The notes below the pieces were generated by a model that saw nothing but the letters and a program-made list of their open reading frames with translations, did not search any database and was not told where the DNA came from. A stretch of DNA of 64,000 nt from Zopfochytrium polystomum. Taxonomy: Eukaryota; Chytridiomycota; Chytridiomycetes; Chytridiales; Chytridiaceae. Positions 44,654-57,781 of this stretch are shown piece after piece. The position numbers and the translations under genes are program-made. Within the stretch, counting starts at the first letter, position 1, and every line of letters begins with the position of its first letter. The DNA is taken from NCBI GenBank assembly GCA_025765615.1, contig JAIVFJ010000060.1:62001-126000 (forward strand). The letters are read 5' to 3'.

Positions 44654-46068
44654 TGTGAGGACGACAGGCTATCAAGCCTGTGACCTCAAATAAAAGAGTG
44701 TATACCCACTTTTTCACTGATAATTGTGAGGATTATCCACCTGTCTCGAAGTGCGTTATACACGAATTCAGCTTGGACTCTGCTGTATATATTATTATTT
44801 TATTATGATTGGTTGTCCACATAAGCCACTGACTGACACTTGTTGTCGCACCTATGTCACCTGCCACTATTATTATTTGTGCTATTATTATTGTTATTAT
44901 TCTGCACAACAGCTGCAGCCAAGTGACTCAGTGTTTGCTCAACTGCTAGAATAGGGCTTCCTTGCTCAGTGGTTAGAGCACTCCCTTCAATTGGGAAGGT
45001 GCCAAGTTTGAGACATGCTGACTGTTGGGCTGCAAAGTCCACCATGCCCAGCTAATAACCCCTCACTTTTGGAATGACTAAGGACTGAACCACTTCTATG
45101 GGAGAAGTGCAAAGTCCAGATGCCCAGCTACCATGATGTAATGCCTCATATGAGTGGTATGAGAAGACAGGGCTTTTCTTTCTCTTTCTGTTGATGATTT
45201 TTACTTATTTTTCAATAAGTATTTTCCTTTCCTTTGGCTCTTTTTCTTGTTTTTATCTTTTATTTAATTGTTTGTTTACTGTTTCTCTTTGTGTGTCTTC
45301 CTTTCTTTCTGTGGCTGTGGTGAGTGTCTTCTTGTCTGCACCAATCATTTCTTGCCAGTTTCTCCACCCCCCCTCCACTCTGCTCTGGTGGCTGTCTGCC
45401 AAGAAATGGCCCCATGATTCTCTGAGCTGTCTCTCTTTGTTGATGGCTCAGCCCCATTTGGTGAATCACCCATCCATTCTGTTCTTTACTGTTTTATTTA
45501 CTGTTTTGTTGTTTTGTATGTGTTTTCCCTCCTTTTTCCTCTCCTCCCTGTGATTCAACCCTCTCCTATTTAAACTGCTGCCCCTCCTTCTTGTTGATTG
45601 TGAGAACTGTACCTGAAGTCCCTTGCCTGCCCTTTTCTTCCTGACTGTGTGTATGAGCTGGGGGTGGCAGTCCCCTGGTGTGTGACAGGAGGGTTAGGTT
45701 CCTCTTGGCCATCATGGCAGTGTTGGGTTCAATCCCCAGTGCACCTCACCATTCTGCATACTGTTTGGGTTGGACTGGGTAGGAGCCACTAGGTGATGGA
45801 AGGATAGAGGGTAAATCTGTGGTGGTGCCTCTAGGCTCTTGTCAATACATCTAGTCAAATCCAGGTCTCTCAAGGTGATATGAATGAGCTGGCTGGTCAG
45901 GTACTGCTGTAGGAATGGTCTCTCAGGTATGCCCCCATCTCCCTGTGTGTTGGCTCCTGTGGCCTCTGGTGGGCCTGGTCTTCACTGGGTTCAGACCCTC
46001 TTTCTCTCAGATTAATGCCTGTGATGTCATGGTGTCATACTTGTGTGTGGGAGTGGGTTTTAACCTTC
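44654..46068 (+). repeat. R3 element copy b, 3' truncated
   Basis: Starts TGTGAGGACGACAGGCT at 44654 and follows copy a through the tRNA-like stretch (CTTGCTCAGTGGTTAGAGC near 44966) and the second T-arm-like block (near 45722). It is cut at 46068 by the gypsy-1 LTR. Confidence 0.75.
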
Positions 46069-46181
46069 TGTTATGAATCACCCTCTGGAAACCTCTGGAA
46101 CCTTCCAGAACATTCCTTCATGGAACCTTCTGGAACCTTCTAGAACATTCCTTCATGGAACTTTGTGGAACCTTCTGGAAC

Positions 46182-46489
46182 TGTCAGGAACATGGCAGGA
46201 CAGGGCAAGGCAGACAAGGAACTGAGAGGAGTGATGATTGTATTGGAAACAATAATTCACTTGAGGGATGGGACAGGTCCCCCATCCCCCTTTTATACCT
46301 TTTGAGAGTCTTCCTTGTCAAGACTCAAAGAAAGTTCCAGAAAGAGCAATTAGTAATACAATGATACCGATGATACCAATGACAATAAGACAAGTCAGGA
46401 AAGCAAAGAAGGTTCCAGAAGGTTCCAGAAGGTTCCATGAAGGAATGTTCTAGAAGGTTCCAGAAGGTTCCAGAAGGTGATTCATAACA
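46182..46489 (-). repeat. gypsy-1 solo LTR (308 bp) nested inside the gypsy-1 LTR
   Basis: Inverted complete LTR flanked by GGAAC at 46177-46181 and 46490-46494. Its left 235 bp and 46490-46724 form the arms of a large inverted repeat. Confidence 0.85.
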
Positions 46490-46608
46490 GGAACCTTCTT
46501 TGCTTTCCTGCCTTGTCTTGTTGTCATTGGTATCATCGGTATCATTGTATTACTAATTGCTCTTTCTGGAACTTTCTTTGAGTCTTGACAAGGAAGACTC
46601 TCAAAAGG

Positions 46609-46616
46609 TATAAAAG
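46609..46616 (+). promoter_or_regulatory. TATA box of gypsy-1 LTR
   Basis: TATAAAAG about 115 bp before the LTR end; the same box is in each gypsy-1 LTR copy. Fits initiation of the element's genomic RNA inside the LTR. Confidence 0.7.
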
Positions 46617-46764
46617 GGGGATGGGGGACCTGTCCCATCCCTCAAGTGAATTATTGTTTCCAATACAATCATCACTCCTCTCAGTTCCTTGTCTGCCTTG
46701 CCCTGTCCTGCCATGTTCCTGACATCATAATTCACTTCACCCTCTCGTACTACTCTCTGCCATC

Positions 46765-47930
46765 ATGTCTGACCCAAACAACACCTTCCCTGATGCAACT
46801 GCCTTCCAAGCCTTGATGGACCAATTGCAAGCCCTTTCAAGACAGACACACGAACTTCAAAAACAAGTCCTTCACCAGCACCAGCTTCAACAACAACTTC
46901 ACCAACAAGAACATCAAGCTCTTCCCCTGCCTCAAGCCAACCAAGCAAGAGAGCCCAAGGTTCCCAGCCCTGAGAAGTTCACTGGGCTGGCCAAAGACCT
47001 CAGGAACTTTATGGCCACTGTGGAGAATGTCACCCTTCTCCAACCTTGAAGATTTCCCAGTGAGCCAGTCAAGGTTCTTTCACAAGCACCTGTTAGTTTT
47101 GGGTCTTTTGGTGTAAGCAGTGTGCAGGAGCTTTGACCTGATACTGCTCTGCAAGGATGACTTGCAGCATTTTTGCAAGTGATGGTCCTTGTAACAGTTT
47201 TGTATAAAGACAAACACAAGACTGACAGAAGCCAAGATCAACCTCCCACCACCACCCACCTTCAGTAGTGTACTCCACCCATCACCACAGCAGCCCAATC
47301 CATCAATCATCCAACATAGCGAATTCTTTCAGCACCCTCCTGTCTGGTCAAGCCCAATCATGGTACAGATCTCTCCCAAGCGCACCCACCACCCTGCAAG
47401 AGCTCTGGGAGGGGCTGGAAGCTACATTTGGTGACCCTTACACATCTTGGACAGCAAGATCCAAGCTTAAGCATATCAAGCAAGGAAAGCAATCTTGTGT
47501 GGCCTACACCAACCAATTCAAGCAACTAGCCAGAGACTCTGGATACAATGATGCAGCTCTGATGGAGCTGTACCATGATGATCTCCATGAGTCTATCCAA
47601 GACATGCTCTCCCAGTCTCTGCACATCCCTGAGACCTTGGAAGAGTACATTCTCCTTGCCATCAAGATTGACAACAGACTCTACGCCAAGAGGCTGAAGC
47701 AAAGACAAGTAGGAACTACATCAAGACCTACCCCAGTCCCTCAAGCTCTTACAGTTCCTGAACCCATGCAAGTGGATGCAGTTGAGACACTTCCTAAGGG
47801 TCCTCTGAGCCAAGAGGAGAAAACAAGGAGGGCCCAGCAGGGACTGTGTTTTTACTGTGGCTCCAAGGACCATGCTGTCAAGGACTGCCCAAGGAAGAAG
47901 CACCCAAACTCCCAGGTCCAGGCTCACTGA
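46765..47930 (+). pseudogene. gypsy-1 gag, interrupted by a copia-A solo LTR
   Basis: The first part (46765-47049) starts MSDPNNTFPDATAF and is Gln-rich; the second (from 47332) reads LSGQAQSWYRSLPS, then a typical Ty3 gag helical region (CVAYTNQFKQLARDSGY) and a zinc knuckle CFYCGSKDHAVKDC. The LTR at 47091-47331 splits it. Even without the insert, an indel near 47040-47090 breaks the frame. Confidence 0.85.
47091..47331 (+). repeat. copia-A solo LTR (LTR E, 241 bp) with GCACC duplication
   Basis: TGTTAG...TTTCA with GCACC at 47086-47090 and 47332-47336. This copy fixes the exact ends of the copia-A LTR. Confidence 0.95.
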
Positions 47931-48310
47931 GGGGCAATTCCCTGGACCCTCCTCCAAGCTGCCCCTGTTTCATCACCACCACCAGTACCACAAACACCTC
48001 AGATTCCAAGCCCCACCAACTCACCATGGATGTCAAGATTCAACTCTCACCCAAGTCAACCATCACAACCAAGGCCCTTATCGACTCTGGATCATCCTGC
48101 AACATCATTGATGCCACCCTTGCCAAGTCTTGTGCCATTCCCACCATCAAGAAATCCACACCCCTCAAGGTCCACTTTGCCAATCATGCTCTGTTCAAGG
48201 AAATCAGCCATGAAACCAAGCAAAACCTCCACATCCAAGGCTTTCCACCATCCATGGTCAATCTGGAAGTATTGGATCTTGGCTCACCCACATTCTCTGT
48301 CATCCTGTGA
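47931..48310 (+). pseudogene. gypsy-1 protease region
   Basis: After the gag stop, a second frame carries ALIDSGSSCNIIDATLA (D-S-G retropepsin site) followed by PLKVHFANHALFKEI and LEVLDLGSPTFSVIL. It ends in a TGA at 48310. The gag frame and this frame differ. Confidence 0.8.
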
Positions 48311-48690
48311 TTACCATGGCTGCAAGCCCAGAACCCTGCCATTGATTGGGTCACTGGTCAAGTCCAACCTCCACCAATCGGAACAGTCACCCAAAACTCA
48401 AGTCAAGCCCCCAAGTCTCATGCTCTCAAGCCCTTCATTCAAGATTCACAGCCAGCCAAGACTCAAGTTCCACAGTTCACAGTTCACAGTCAAGATTCAA
48501 GTAGAGCTCATAGAGCTCACAGTCATGGCCAAGACTCTAGTTCACAGAACCCACAGTCAAAGATACCACAATTCACAGTCCACATTCAAGATTCAAGTTC
48601 CACAGCGCACAGTCTTTGCCAAGAACAGAACTCTCAGTCAAAGATTCAAGAATCACAGTTCCCAGTCAAGAATTCATGCCCACTGCTGAA
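48311..48690 (+). repeat. degenerate short-repeat spacer in gypsy-1
   Basis: Repeats of CACAGTTCACAGTCAAGATTC-like units occur from about 48410 to 48660, between protease and the next coding block. Open in one frame but low in complexity. Confidence 0.6.
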
Positions 48691-49455
48691 GAGCACAGGA
48701 ACTTGGACCCATCAGACCTTTTGCTGGCATCCAAGCTACCAAATGAATATCTCCCTTATGCTGATGTGTTTTCCAAGACCAGGACAGACCTTGCACCTGA
48801 AGGGGGAGATGGTTTCACCCCACCATCCAAGACACACCTTTTACTGCTTCCTGACAGTGTGTGGACCCATGCTATTTCCAAGGACCCCAAACCTCACACG
48901 ATTCAAATCAGCCAAGAAGAGGAAAAACTTGAGATACTCAAGACAAGGCATGATGCAGCAACAGCTGGACACCTGGGAGAGCACAAGACATATGAGCTTG
49001 TTTCCAGAGACTTCTACTGGCCAGGCATGAGGAAGTACATCAAGAACTATGTCAGCAGCTGTGAAATCTGTCAAAGAAACAAATCCAGCAGACACAAGCC
49101 CTATGGACTTCTGGAGCCCCTCCCAATTGCCATCAGCCCTTGGTCATCAATATCCATGGACTTCATTGTGAAACTGCCCTCATCCCATGGATTTGACTCT
49201 ATCCTTGTTGTCATCTGCAGAAGGACAAAGTTGGCCCATTTTATCCCCTGCACTGAGAATATAGATGCACAAGAACAGCAGACCTATTTTTGCAGCACAT
49301 ATTCAGGCTCCATGGGCTGCCTCAGTCAATCGTCAGTGACAGAGGACCACAGTTCAGATCTCAATTTTGGAAAGCACTCACAGCAGCCCTTGGAATCAAG
49401 TCTCACCTGTCAACTGCTTATCACCCTCAGACTGATGGACAAACAGGGTTAGGAA
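48616..49455 (+). pseudogene. gypsy-1 integrase; RT and RNase H deleted
   Basis: The frame opens with LLASKLPNEYLPYADVFSKT, which in Ty3/gypsy elements directly precedes the reverse transcriptase. It then passes within a few residues to sequence just upstream of the integrase (LPDSVWTHAISKD). The zinc finger follows (GHLGEHKTYELV ... CEICQRN) and then the core (SISMDFIVKLPS). A frameshift near 49290 moves to [18 protein letters not shown] and [12 protein letters not shown], after which similarity ends before the catalytic Glu. So RT-RNase H is missing and integrase is truncated. Confidence 0.85.
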
Positions 49456-49517
49456 CAAAGTTGTCTGCAATCTCTCACTCTCTCTACGTCTTTTTCAAGC
49501 AGGGGTTGAGGGTGGGC

Positions 49518-50879
49518 TGTGAGACAACACCTAGGTCTTAGTGATAAAGTCTAGGGATTTTATTCGCAAAAACAAGCGTACCTTTCATAAAACCACAAGG
49601 ATCGGGACTCCTATTACTATTCCCAGTTCTTTAGTTTCCAAGGCGTTATCAAAGTGAATTTGCAGCTAACCCATCTTTATCATTGGGCCTACCTTTACTA
49701 CCTTTGTCTTAATAGTTTCTGTTGCGCCAGGGTTTTCTCAACATATTTTCTTTCAGTGACTAACAGAGACTGCCTGACTGCCCACGGATGGGTGCCTGAC
49801 AGGCCATACCCCACGCCTGCCTAATTTGTTATTTATTTTTGGCACTTGTACATACACACATAGGGTTGGGGAGACTTGAGCATTTGTGGTGGATGGTCCA
49901 AGTCAGGGGTTGACTTGTCAATTTTCTCTCTCTCTGTTTTTGGGCCATTTCTCTTTTTCCTTTTTTTCTCCAATCTGATTTCTGTCCTTTGGCACAAAAA
50001 CAGAGTCCCTTCAAATCCATCTGGCTTGCAATAGTGAGGGTAGTGAGAGGTGGTACACACCAAGGTGAGTACATGGTCCCTTTGGGGGCTCTCTCTTAAG
50101 GGGCCGTGGGTGGGGAATGCAGCTGGCCCCACCACCGACTGTGTGACACTGCTGGCTCTGTGTTGGAGTGAGGATCACAGGCACTTGCCAGCTGCGGAGG
50201 CGACAGTGGTGGCGTCGTCGACCCTGCGAGGGTATTGGTGGCTGCGCCCTGCGCAGTCCCCGACACCTGAGAGTTCGATCTACGAGTGCCTGCCTCAGTT
50301 GTATTGCTGTGGGAGTGAGATGTGTGAGTACGAGTGCAATACTATAAAGCCTGTTGGTCAAGTGATTGTGCTGATGCAGCCCAGTGGGGTGCCTGTACGA
50401 TCATAGGTGTTTCTGCATGCAAGTTCCCTGCTGGCAACCTTCCCTCTCTCCCCCTCGTTGCTGGCAACAATGAGAGGTCCCACAGGACTGTCCATCCTGT
50501 TGCTATTAAACACTCCTGTTGCATTTGAGATTAGGTTCCTGTGACAAAAAGCCGCATTTCCCTCTTCTCTCTCTTTATTCTGTGGTTGTGTTGCGCCTTT
50601 GGGAGCACCCTTCCATTTCCCCTTGCACCAGCCCACAGCCACACAAGTAATCAGTGCTCCCACACCGATCCTTCAGAGGATAGTCCCTCTGAATGTTCAT
50701 TCTTTGTGTTTGAGACCCCTGTTAGACAGATCAGTAGGGATACTTCATGGACTAGGCAAGTAGTAGGATTGAAACACCCCCTAGACAACAGCCCAATAAA
50801 GATAGTTTTTGCCTATTATTTGCTTTCCTGCACTCTAGGGCTCAGATCCCAGGGTCAAAGGAGTGAGTATAGTCTCACA
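49518..50879 (+). repeat. R2 repeat copy a (1.36 kb)
   Basis: Ends TGTGAGAC (49518) and GTCTCACA (50879). It lies just past the truncated gypsy integrase. Copy b (14972-16388) matches it end to end in reverse; copy c is partial. A polyadenylation-like AATAAAG lies at about 50797. Flanks TGGGC and AGTGA do not match. Confidence 0.8.
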
Positions 50880-51473
50880 AGTGAACGTTCATTTTCCACC
50901 TATTTGTTACTGCAACTGAAGTTACCTTTACTTGTTGCTCCATTCATTTTGATCTCCAGACAAGCTAAGTATTCTGACCAATACCTAACTCTTCTTGTCA
51001 CTGCAGCATTAATTGTGATCTTCCACTTAGGGGGAGGATGCCAATATAAGTGGGTGGCAGAAGACAATAATTGCAGATGGCCCATGGCCAATCAGGAGTA
51101 TCAACATTCATCTCTTCTAGTTGTGGAACACTTATACTTTGTCAGAACAGATTGTGAAGGAGTTTTTCATTGAAAGCCAAGTGAAACTCATTAGCTCCAA
51201 GATTTGTTTCTCGCACAGGGAGTCCATTCCATGAGGAGTACCAACCAGGAGACATATTCTACTCTTCCTCACCATAAAACAAACATAACCCTCCAACATT
51301 AGGGTGCAGCACAAGCAACTCCACCCCATATCCACTGCCACCAGAACCACCTCCTCATCACCAACATTCACTTTCACCATCACCTGACAACTCAGCCAAG
51401 CGTACCTCACAAGCACAACATGTCCCAATCCTCAGACTCATGCAGAAGCCATGTCAGGTAAATAGTCCAAGGA
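50880..51473. other. retroelement-derived flank of copia-A copy 4
   Basis: A purine tract CTTAGGGGGAGGATG near 51028 resembles those at 1255 and 28242, and the stretch near 51218 resembles 2921. No frame is intact. Confidence 0.45.
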
Positions 51474-52481
51474 GTGGATTGCAGCAGAGCAGACCGAGAT
51501 CAATGCACTTTGCACCTTCGCGATCTTGGAAGATATCAGCAAAGCGCAGCAGATCCCTGTATCCTCTTCCATCAAGTGGATGGAAAAGTTGTTTTTATTG
51601 CCATCCATGTTGATGACATTTGTTTCTTTGGGGATTCTGGGGAGATTAAGATTACTTCTGCCATTGCACTGCTAAAAATCTCGTTACAAGCTCTGCAAAA
51701 TGGGAGCAATCCAAACCATCCTCAATATGCAGCTGGAACATCGCCATAACAGAATCTTCTTACACCAAAACGCTTATATCAAGGAGTTACTTCAGCATCA
51801 TTCCAACATTATCAACGATTGCAAGGCAGTAACTGCCCTTCCCAGTAGTCTCAAACTTCAACCACTTAGGATCAACAAAGCAGTTGCATATCAGAGACTG
51901 TACCAGGCAATCCTTGGCAGCAACAAATCCCTTGCAACACACACTCGACCAGACCTTGCCCCAGCAGTTTCATATCTTGGTGCCTTCAGCAAGGTTTCCA
52001 GCAAGCAACACATGCTGATCCTTATTTTGGTTCTTGAATATCTCAATGGTAATAATAGGAAATCACGGCTTGGCTACAATGTTCTGTCTGGAGGAACAGC
52101 TATTAGTTGGACATCGTTGAAGCAGCACTGTCATGCTGTCACTGCAGGAAGCTGCATTGCCTGAACCAGGATGAGAACTTAAGGCACTATCCCAACTCTA
52201 CTCAGCACTTCAACTTCTGTCTCCAACTCCTCTTGTCATCTACACTGACAACAGTGGTTTTGATCAACCTCAGCTCAAATGATTTTTACACCAATAGGTC
52301 AAAGCATATCATGGTAAAGTATCACTATAATCGAGGACTCGTGGAACAAAAAAAAGTAATACGGCTTGAATGGATTGCTGGAGGAGAACAGCCCTCAGAC
52401 TATATGACAAAATCTCTCTCAGCTGCTCTCAGTGAATACCATTTGAATCACATTGGCCTTTGTTTCTTTTCTTACCTTTGA
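51474..52481 (+). pseudogene. copia-A RT-RNase H fragment (copy 4)
   Basis: RT reading AADPCILFHQVDGKVVFIAI followed by HVDDICFFGD (catalytic V-D-D), then a shift near 51690 to a second frame with LNMQLEHRHNRIFLHQ and YQAILGSNKSLATHTRPDLA. RNase H pieces follow in a third frame (NRSKHIMVKYHY, SDYMTKSLSAAL). It parallels 3273-4068, with a deletion after LEYLNG. Followed by a polypurine tract and LTR F. Confidence 0.85.
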
Positions 52482-52742
52482 TTCATTTTTTCTTATCTGT
52501 GAAGCTGTTTTCTTCTTTGTTCCTTTTCATTACTTTGACTCATTTTCTTTTGCCTCTGAAGTTCAATATGTGCCCCAATCCATTTCTTGTTAGTGTCGTC
52601 TGTCCTTTCTGTTCTGCCATCTGATGGCCAGTCATACGTGTTTGTGATTCTTCTTTCTCCAGTGTACAGTTTCCTTAAGTTGACTATGGTTTAAGGTTTT
52701 CCTCTGTGCTGGCCTTTGCTCCTGCCACAGCTTAGGGGGGAG

Positions 52743-52971
52743 TGTTAGTTTCAGGTCTTTTGGTGTAAGAAGTGTGCAGGAGCTTTGACCTGATACTGCT
52801 CTGCAAGGATGACTTGCAGCATTTTGCAAGTGATGGTCCTTGTAACAGTTTTGTATAAAGACAAACACAAGACTGACAGAAGCCAAGCTCAACCTCCCAC
52901 CACAATCACCTTCAGTAGTGTACACCACAGCAGACCATTCCATCAATCAGCCAACATAGCATATTCTTTCA
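52743..52971 (+). repeat. copia-A 3' LTR (LTR F, 229 bp)
   Basis: Follows purine tract 52734-52742; ends TGTTAG and TTTCA as in other copies. Confidence 0.9.
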
Positions 52972-54253
52972 GTTTTAAATCCAAACCAAAAAGTAAAATC
53001 CTGGTTGGTTGGTTAGGTTGGGTTGTTAGGTGAGGTTATAAAATGTCTAACCCAGTTACGGTTAGCAGGATTTCGTGAAATAAGGTTATAGGGGTTTGTT
53101 CAGGGTAGGGTTAGGTTAGAAGGCCATTTGTCCATTCCTAACCGAACCGATGAGACTTGTTTAATTGACTCATTGGCACCTTGCTTTAAAAAGGAGACAG
53201 CTGGGCAAGCCCCAGTGGCAGTGGAGCAGCATTTGGACACGTGCACTCCACACACAAAAACCAACCTTGCGTGCTCAACGTCGCTTTGTCCCACTCTGAA
53301 GTTGCACTTGTCCTTTTATTCGTCTCATTGTGCGGGGCGTGTCGTGGAACGACGAGCCACAGCGACTGGAATCCCAGCCCTCGCGTGTAATATGCTCTCT
53401 CTGTCCTGTCCAGGGGGTCATTCCTGTTTTGCAGAGAGGAGGAGGACATTTGGGAACTGTGCGTATTTATCGGAGTGCAACACAATCTGGGATTATCAAA
53501 CCAGTTTCTTCGTCATCTTTCATCCCCCCCACCCCTCTTCCAACGCTATCTCAAGGTGCGATAGGCTGCTTTATGAGGGACGGCAAACACGGGATTATCA
53601 CGACTAGAAAGAAAAAACAAAAACAAAAACAAAAACAAAAACGAAACGAAAAGGGAGGCGACACCCGCCGAACGATCAAGCGCCGACGACCGTATTCTTC
53701 CTTTCGCTTGACGACTGGTCACTGGTCGGAAGAAAACACGCATTCAGGTAATGGTGCTTTGGGCGGCTTGCCTGCCTCAAACCGCTATCCAAACGCGGAC
53801 CTGAACGTGCAGAGTCAACAACGTCGAGAGGAAAGCGTTCCGAAGGCAAGCGGACCAAGAAACGGGACGCAAGGAAACCGGAAGCGGGATGGACGGGGAA
53901 ATAGAAGAAAAAAACAAGATTAAGAGGGTAAGGCGGACCGAATAGTGAGTGAGAGCCGAGCGAGGGCGCGGCCGCCGACGCAGTTAAACGCCGAGTGGGC
54001 CTGAGAATGAAAGGCAAGGGGTGGAAAAAATTGGCAGCAACAGAAAGGGCGGAAAAAGGAGAAAAAAAAGAAAAAAAAGACATCAACGGCGATCAGCCAC
54101 CACAAGAACTCGCGAAACGTGCATCGAGCAATTCTTTTCCTCATACTGCTTCAAACGAACAAACTCCGCATCATACATCAACGACAGGGCGCCAGCATTC
54201 GCCACCACAAGTCTGCCGCCACGCTCTGTTGCTGCCATCCTGCTCGGCTCTCC
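52972..54253. other. intergenic region downstream of Sec61
   Basis: Contains GGTTAG-rich degenerate sequence (52998-53125) and a (CAAAAA)n stretch (53612-53645). Two overlapping plus frames (53128-53607, 53330-53923) are open but match no family; a Lys/Arg-rich end (RKRDGRGNRRKKQD) is the only feature. No gene called. Confidence 0.4.
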
Positions 54254-56100
<1,847 letters not shown>

Positions 56101-57163
56101 GACCGCGACTCGTTAACTGATTGACCTATCAGGGAGGAGGATGAGTGAATGTTCGCGAATAGTAGAACTGAAGAGAGGGATGCGTTCGATCGCACACCCG
56201 ACGCGCGCTGCGTTTGAAGATCCGAACCTCCACACCGCCAACGCCAACCCCACTTTCCCCCCAACGTCCTCCGGCAGTCCTGCAGATCGTCAAAAGCGAA
56301 ATCTCTTTCGACCAACACGGCTAGCCGATGGACTATCTACTTCCATGTGAGCCAATGATTCAGAAAAACGAAGAGGGGGTTTGGAGTATGGGGGAGGGCG
56401 GGGGCAGGAGGGTAATAGACAAGTGGGGGATCGAAGTGCAAGCGGGGACAGGTGCTTCCGCTGCTGCTCCAGCTGGCTGCTGCTGCTCACGCACACACAA
56501 ACCCACACGTTGTCACAAGTTTGCCGTTCGTGGATTTTCGCCTTTGCTCCAGTCTTTTCCCTTTTCCGCCCACCTTTCTTCTCGCTCTTTTTCTCCGGAA
56601 TGTTTTTGCCTGCCTGGCCCACACACCACCACACACCGCCTTTTGCCACGTCCCAATTCGACGAAACCATGGGTCCTCAGCCACTCCCATAGTGTTGCGA
56701 ATGAGAGAGACGCTACGCTGCTGACACGCTATGCTCACAGGGCCGCTCCCGAGGCTTTGCGAGCACGATCCCCAAAATCCGCTACCTGTCAACGGGGAAA
56801 GAAGAAGGGGGATGGCCGGCGGGCACCGCAAGCAAATTGCGATAAGAAGCAAGCAAACGACATCAAAAATGCACCAATTAATAAAAGTAAGGTCAAAGTA
56901 CGTGTTTCCCACGGGCTCAGCAGAAGAAGAGTATAGCAATAATATGCAAGGACGGGCACGACTCCCAAAAACGCGCTTGAATTGAGCGCAGGGGTGAAAA
57001 CAGCAAACAGGGGACGAGAAGGAGCCACGATTCCTGGCGGCCCCCCAAGACTCTAAACGCAACCAGCAAAATTGAAACTTGAAGCGCTCATGGATCAGGG
57101 AAACGTTAAAGGAGGTCGCGTCCAGAAGTTGGGCAAAAGGACATTGAATAGGGGTGAAGGATG
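56101..57163. other. intergenic region between SEC61 and the DUF1748 gene
   Basis: Upstream of the minus-strand SEC61 start and downstream of the DUF1748 stop. No convincing frame. The part nearest 56101 should hold the SEC61 promoter. Confidence 0.55.
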
Positions 57164-57570
57164 TCACGACCGCCGCTTGAAGTACTCTGGGTACTTCGTC
57201 ATGGTGACGATCCCGTAATCGACAAGCCAGTCGCCAACGCCAAAATACTGCTTGACAACCGACCGGATGGTTTCGTTTTCAATCTTGCTCTCGTTGAATT
57301 CTAGGATATTCAGTGGTTCGCGATTTGCAGATGGTGAGAAGATGAACCACCGTTCTATCGCAATCGGCCTTCAAGAGTGTCGGTGGTGGTGCGTGTGTGG
57401 GCGAGGCCTCGGATGGCAGGCCTCCGCCGCGATCGCGCCGCTGCGAGCCACCGATCAGTCCCCTCTCGCCGCTCACGCCCTAACTCACCGAAGCCCCCCA
57501 CGCGCCGGGCGCCGGAGAACGCAACGCTGAGGAGCGTGGCGTCGAACAGATAGTGAATGACCCTGCTCAT
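57164..57570 (-). CDS. DUF1748-family small protein
   Basis: Two exons, 57570-57489 and 57300-57164, joined in phase 1 over a 188-nt intron (GTGAGT donor, CCTAG acceptor). The product has 72 residues. It reads MSRVIHYLFDATLLSVAFSG, then ARRVGGF, and ends KQYFGVGDWLVDYGIVTMTK plus a short basic tail. This matches my memory of the fungal DUF1748 family (about 75 residues: one N-terminal hydrophobic stretch, R-R motif, then Y-L-G-V-G-E-W). Function unknown; mitochondrial location is suspected for yeast members. It is divergent from the UQCC6-like gene 211 bp away. Confidence 0.8.
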
Positions 57571-57781
57571 TCTTGTTTCTGCCGAATTGATTGCGTGTGG
57601 TGCGAGAACACAAAACCCTCTTCCGACTTGACAGGATTCTTTCCTTGTCAGCATCTGTAAGTGAATTCAACGCACACGGGTTTGGTCCGTGGCATTTGAC
57701 TTCATCGAATCACTTCTCTCCTTCTTCTTCCTCCCTCCACCGCAACCGCAAGGAACACATAGCGCCTCGCTCCAGCGAGCC
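57571..57781. promoter_or_regulatory. 211-bp divergent promoter of DUF1748 and UQCC6-like genes
   Basis: The only sequence between two opposite start codons. It has CTTCTTCTTCCTCC-type pyrimidine tracts close to the UQCC6-like start. Co-regulation is inferred from layout only. A GTAAGT-like site near 57658 leaves room for a leader intron on the plus strand. Confidence 0.45.

Larger units (their letters stand above)
46069..46724 (+). mobile_element. gypsy-1 5' LTR, split by an inverted copy of the same LTR
   Basis: The LTR starts TGTTATGAATCACC at 46069 and ends CCTGACA at 46724, just before the gag leader. Removing 46182-46489 and one GGAAC leaves about 343 bp. It is rich in GGAACCTTCT units, which explains length differences between copies. 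TATAAAAG at 46609-46616 followed by a G-rich stretch is a strong promoter box. Confidence 0.85.

Noticed and set aside
52998..53125. GGTTAG-rich stretch resembling telomere repeats
   Set aside because: Irregular and short, not a tandem TTAGGG array.
53128..53923. Overlapping plus-strand frames downstream of SEC61
   Set aside because: Composition is not protein-like and no splice model joins them. Probably chance.
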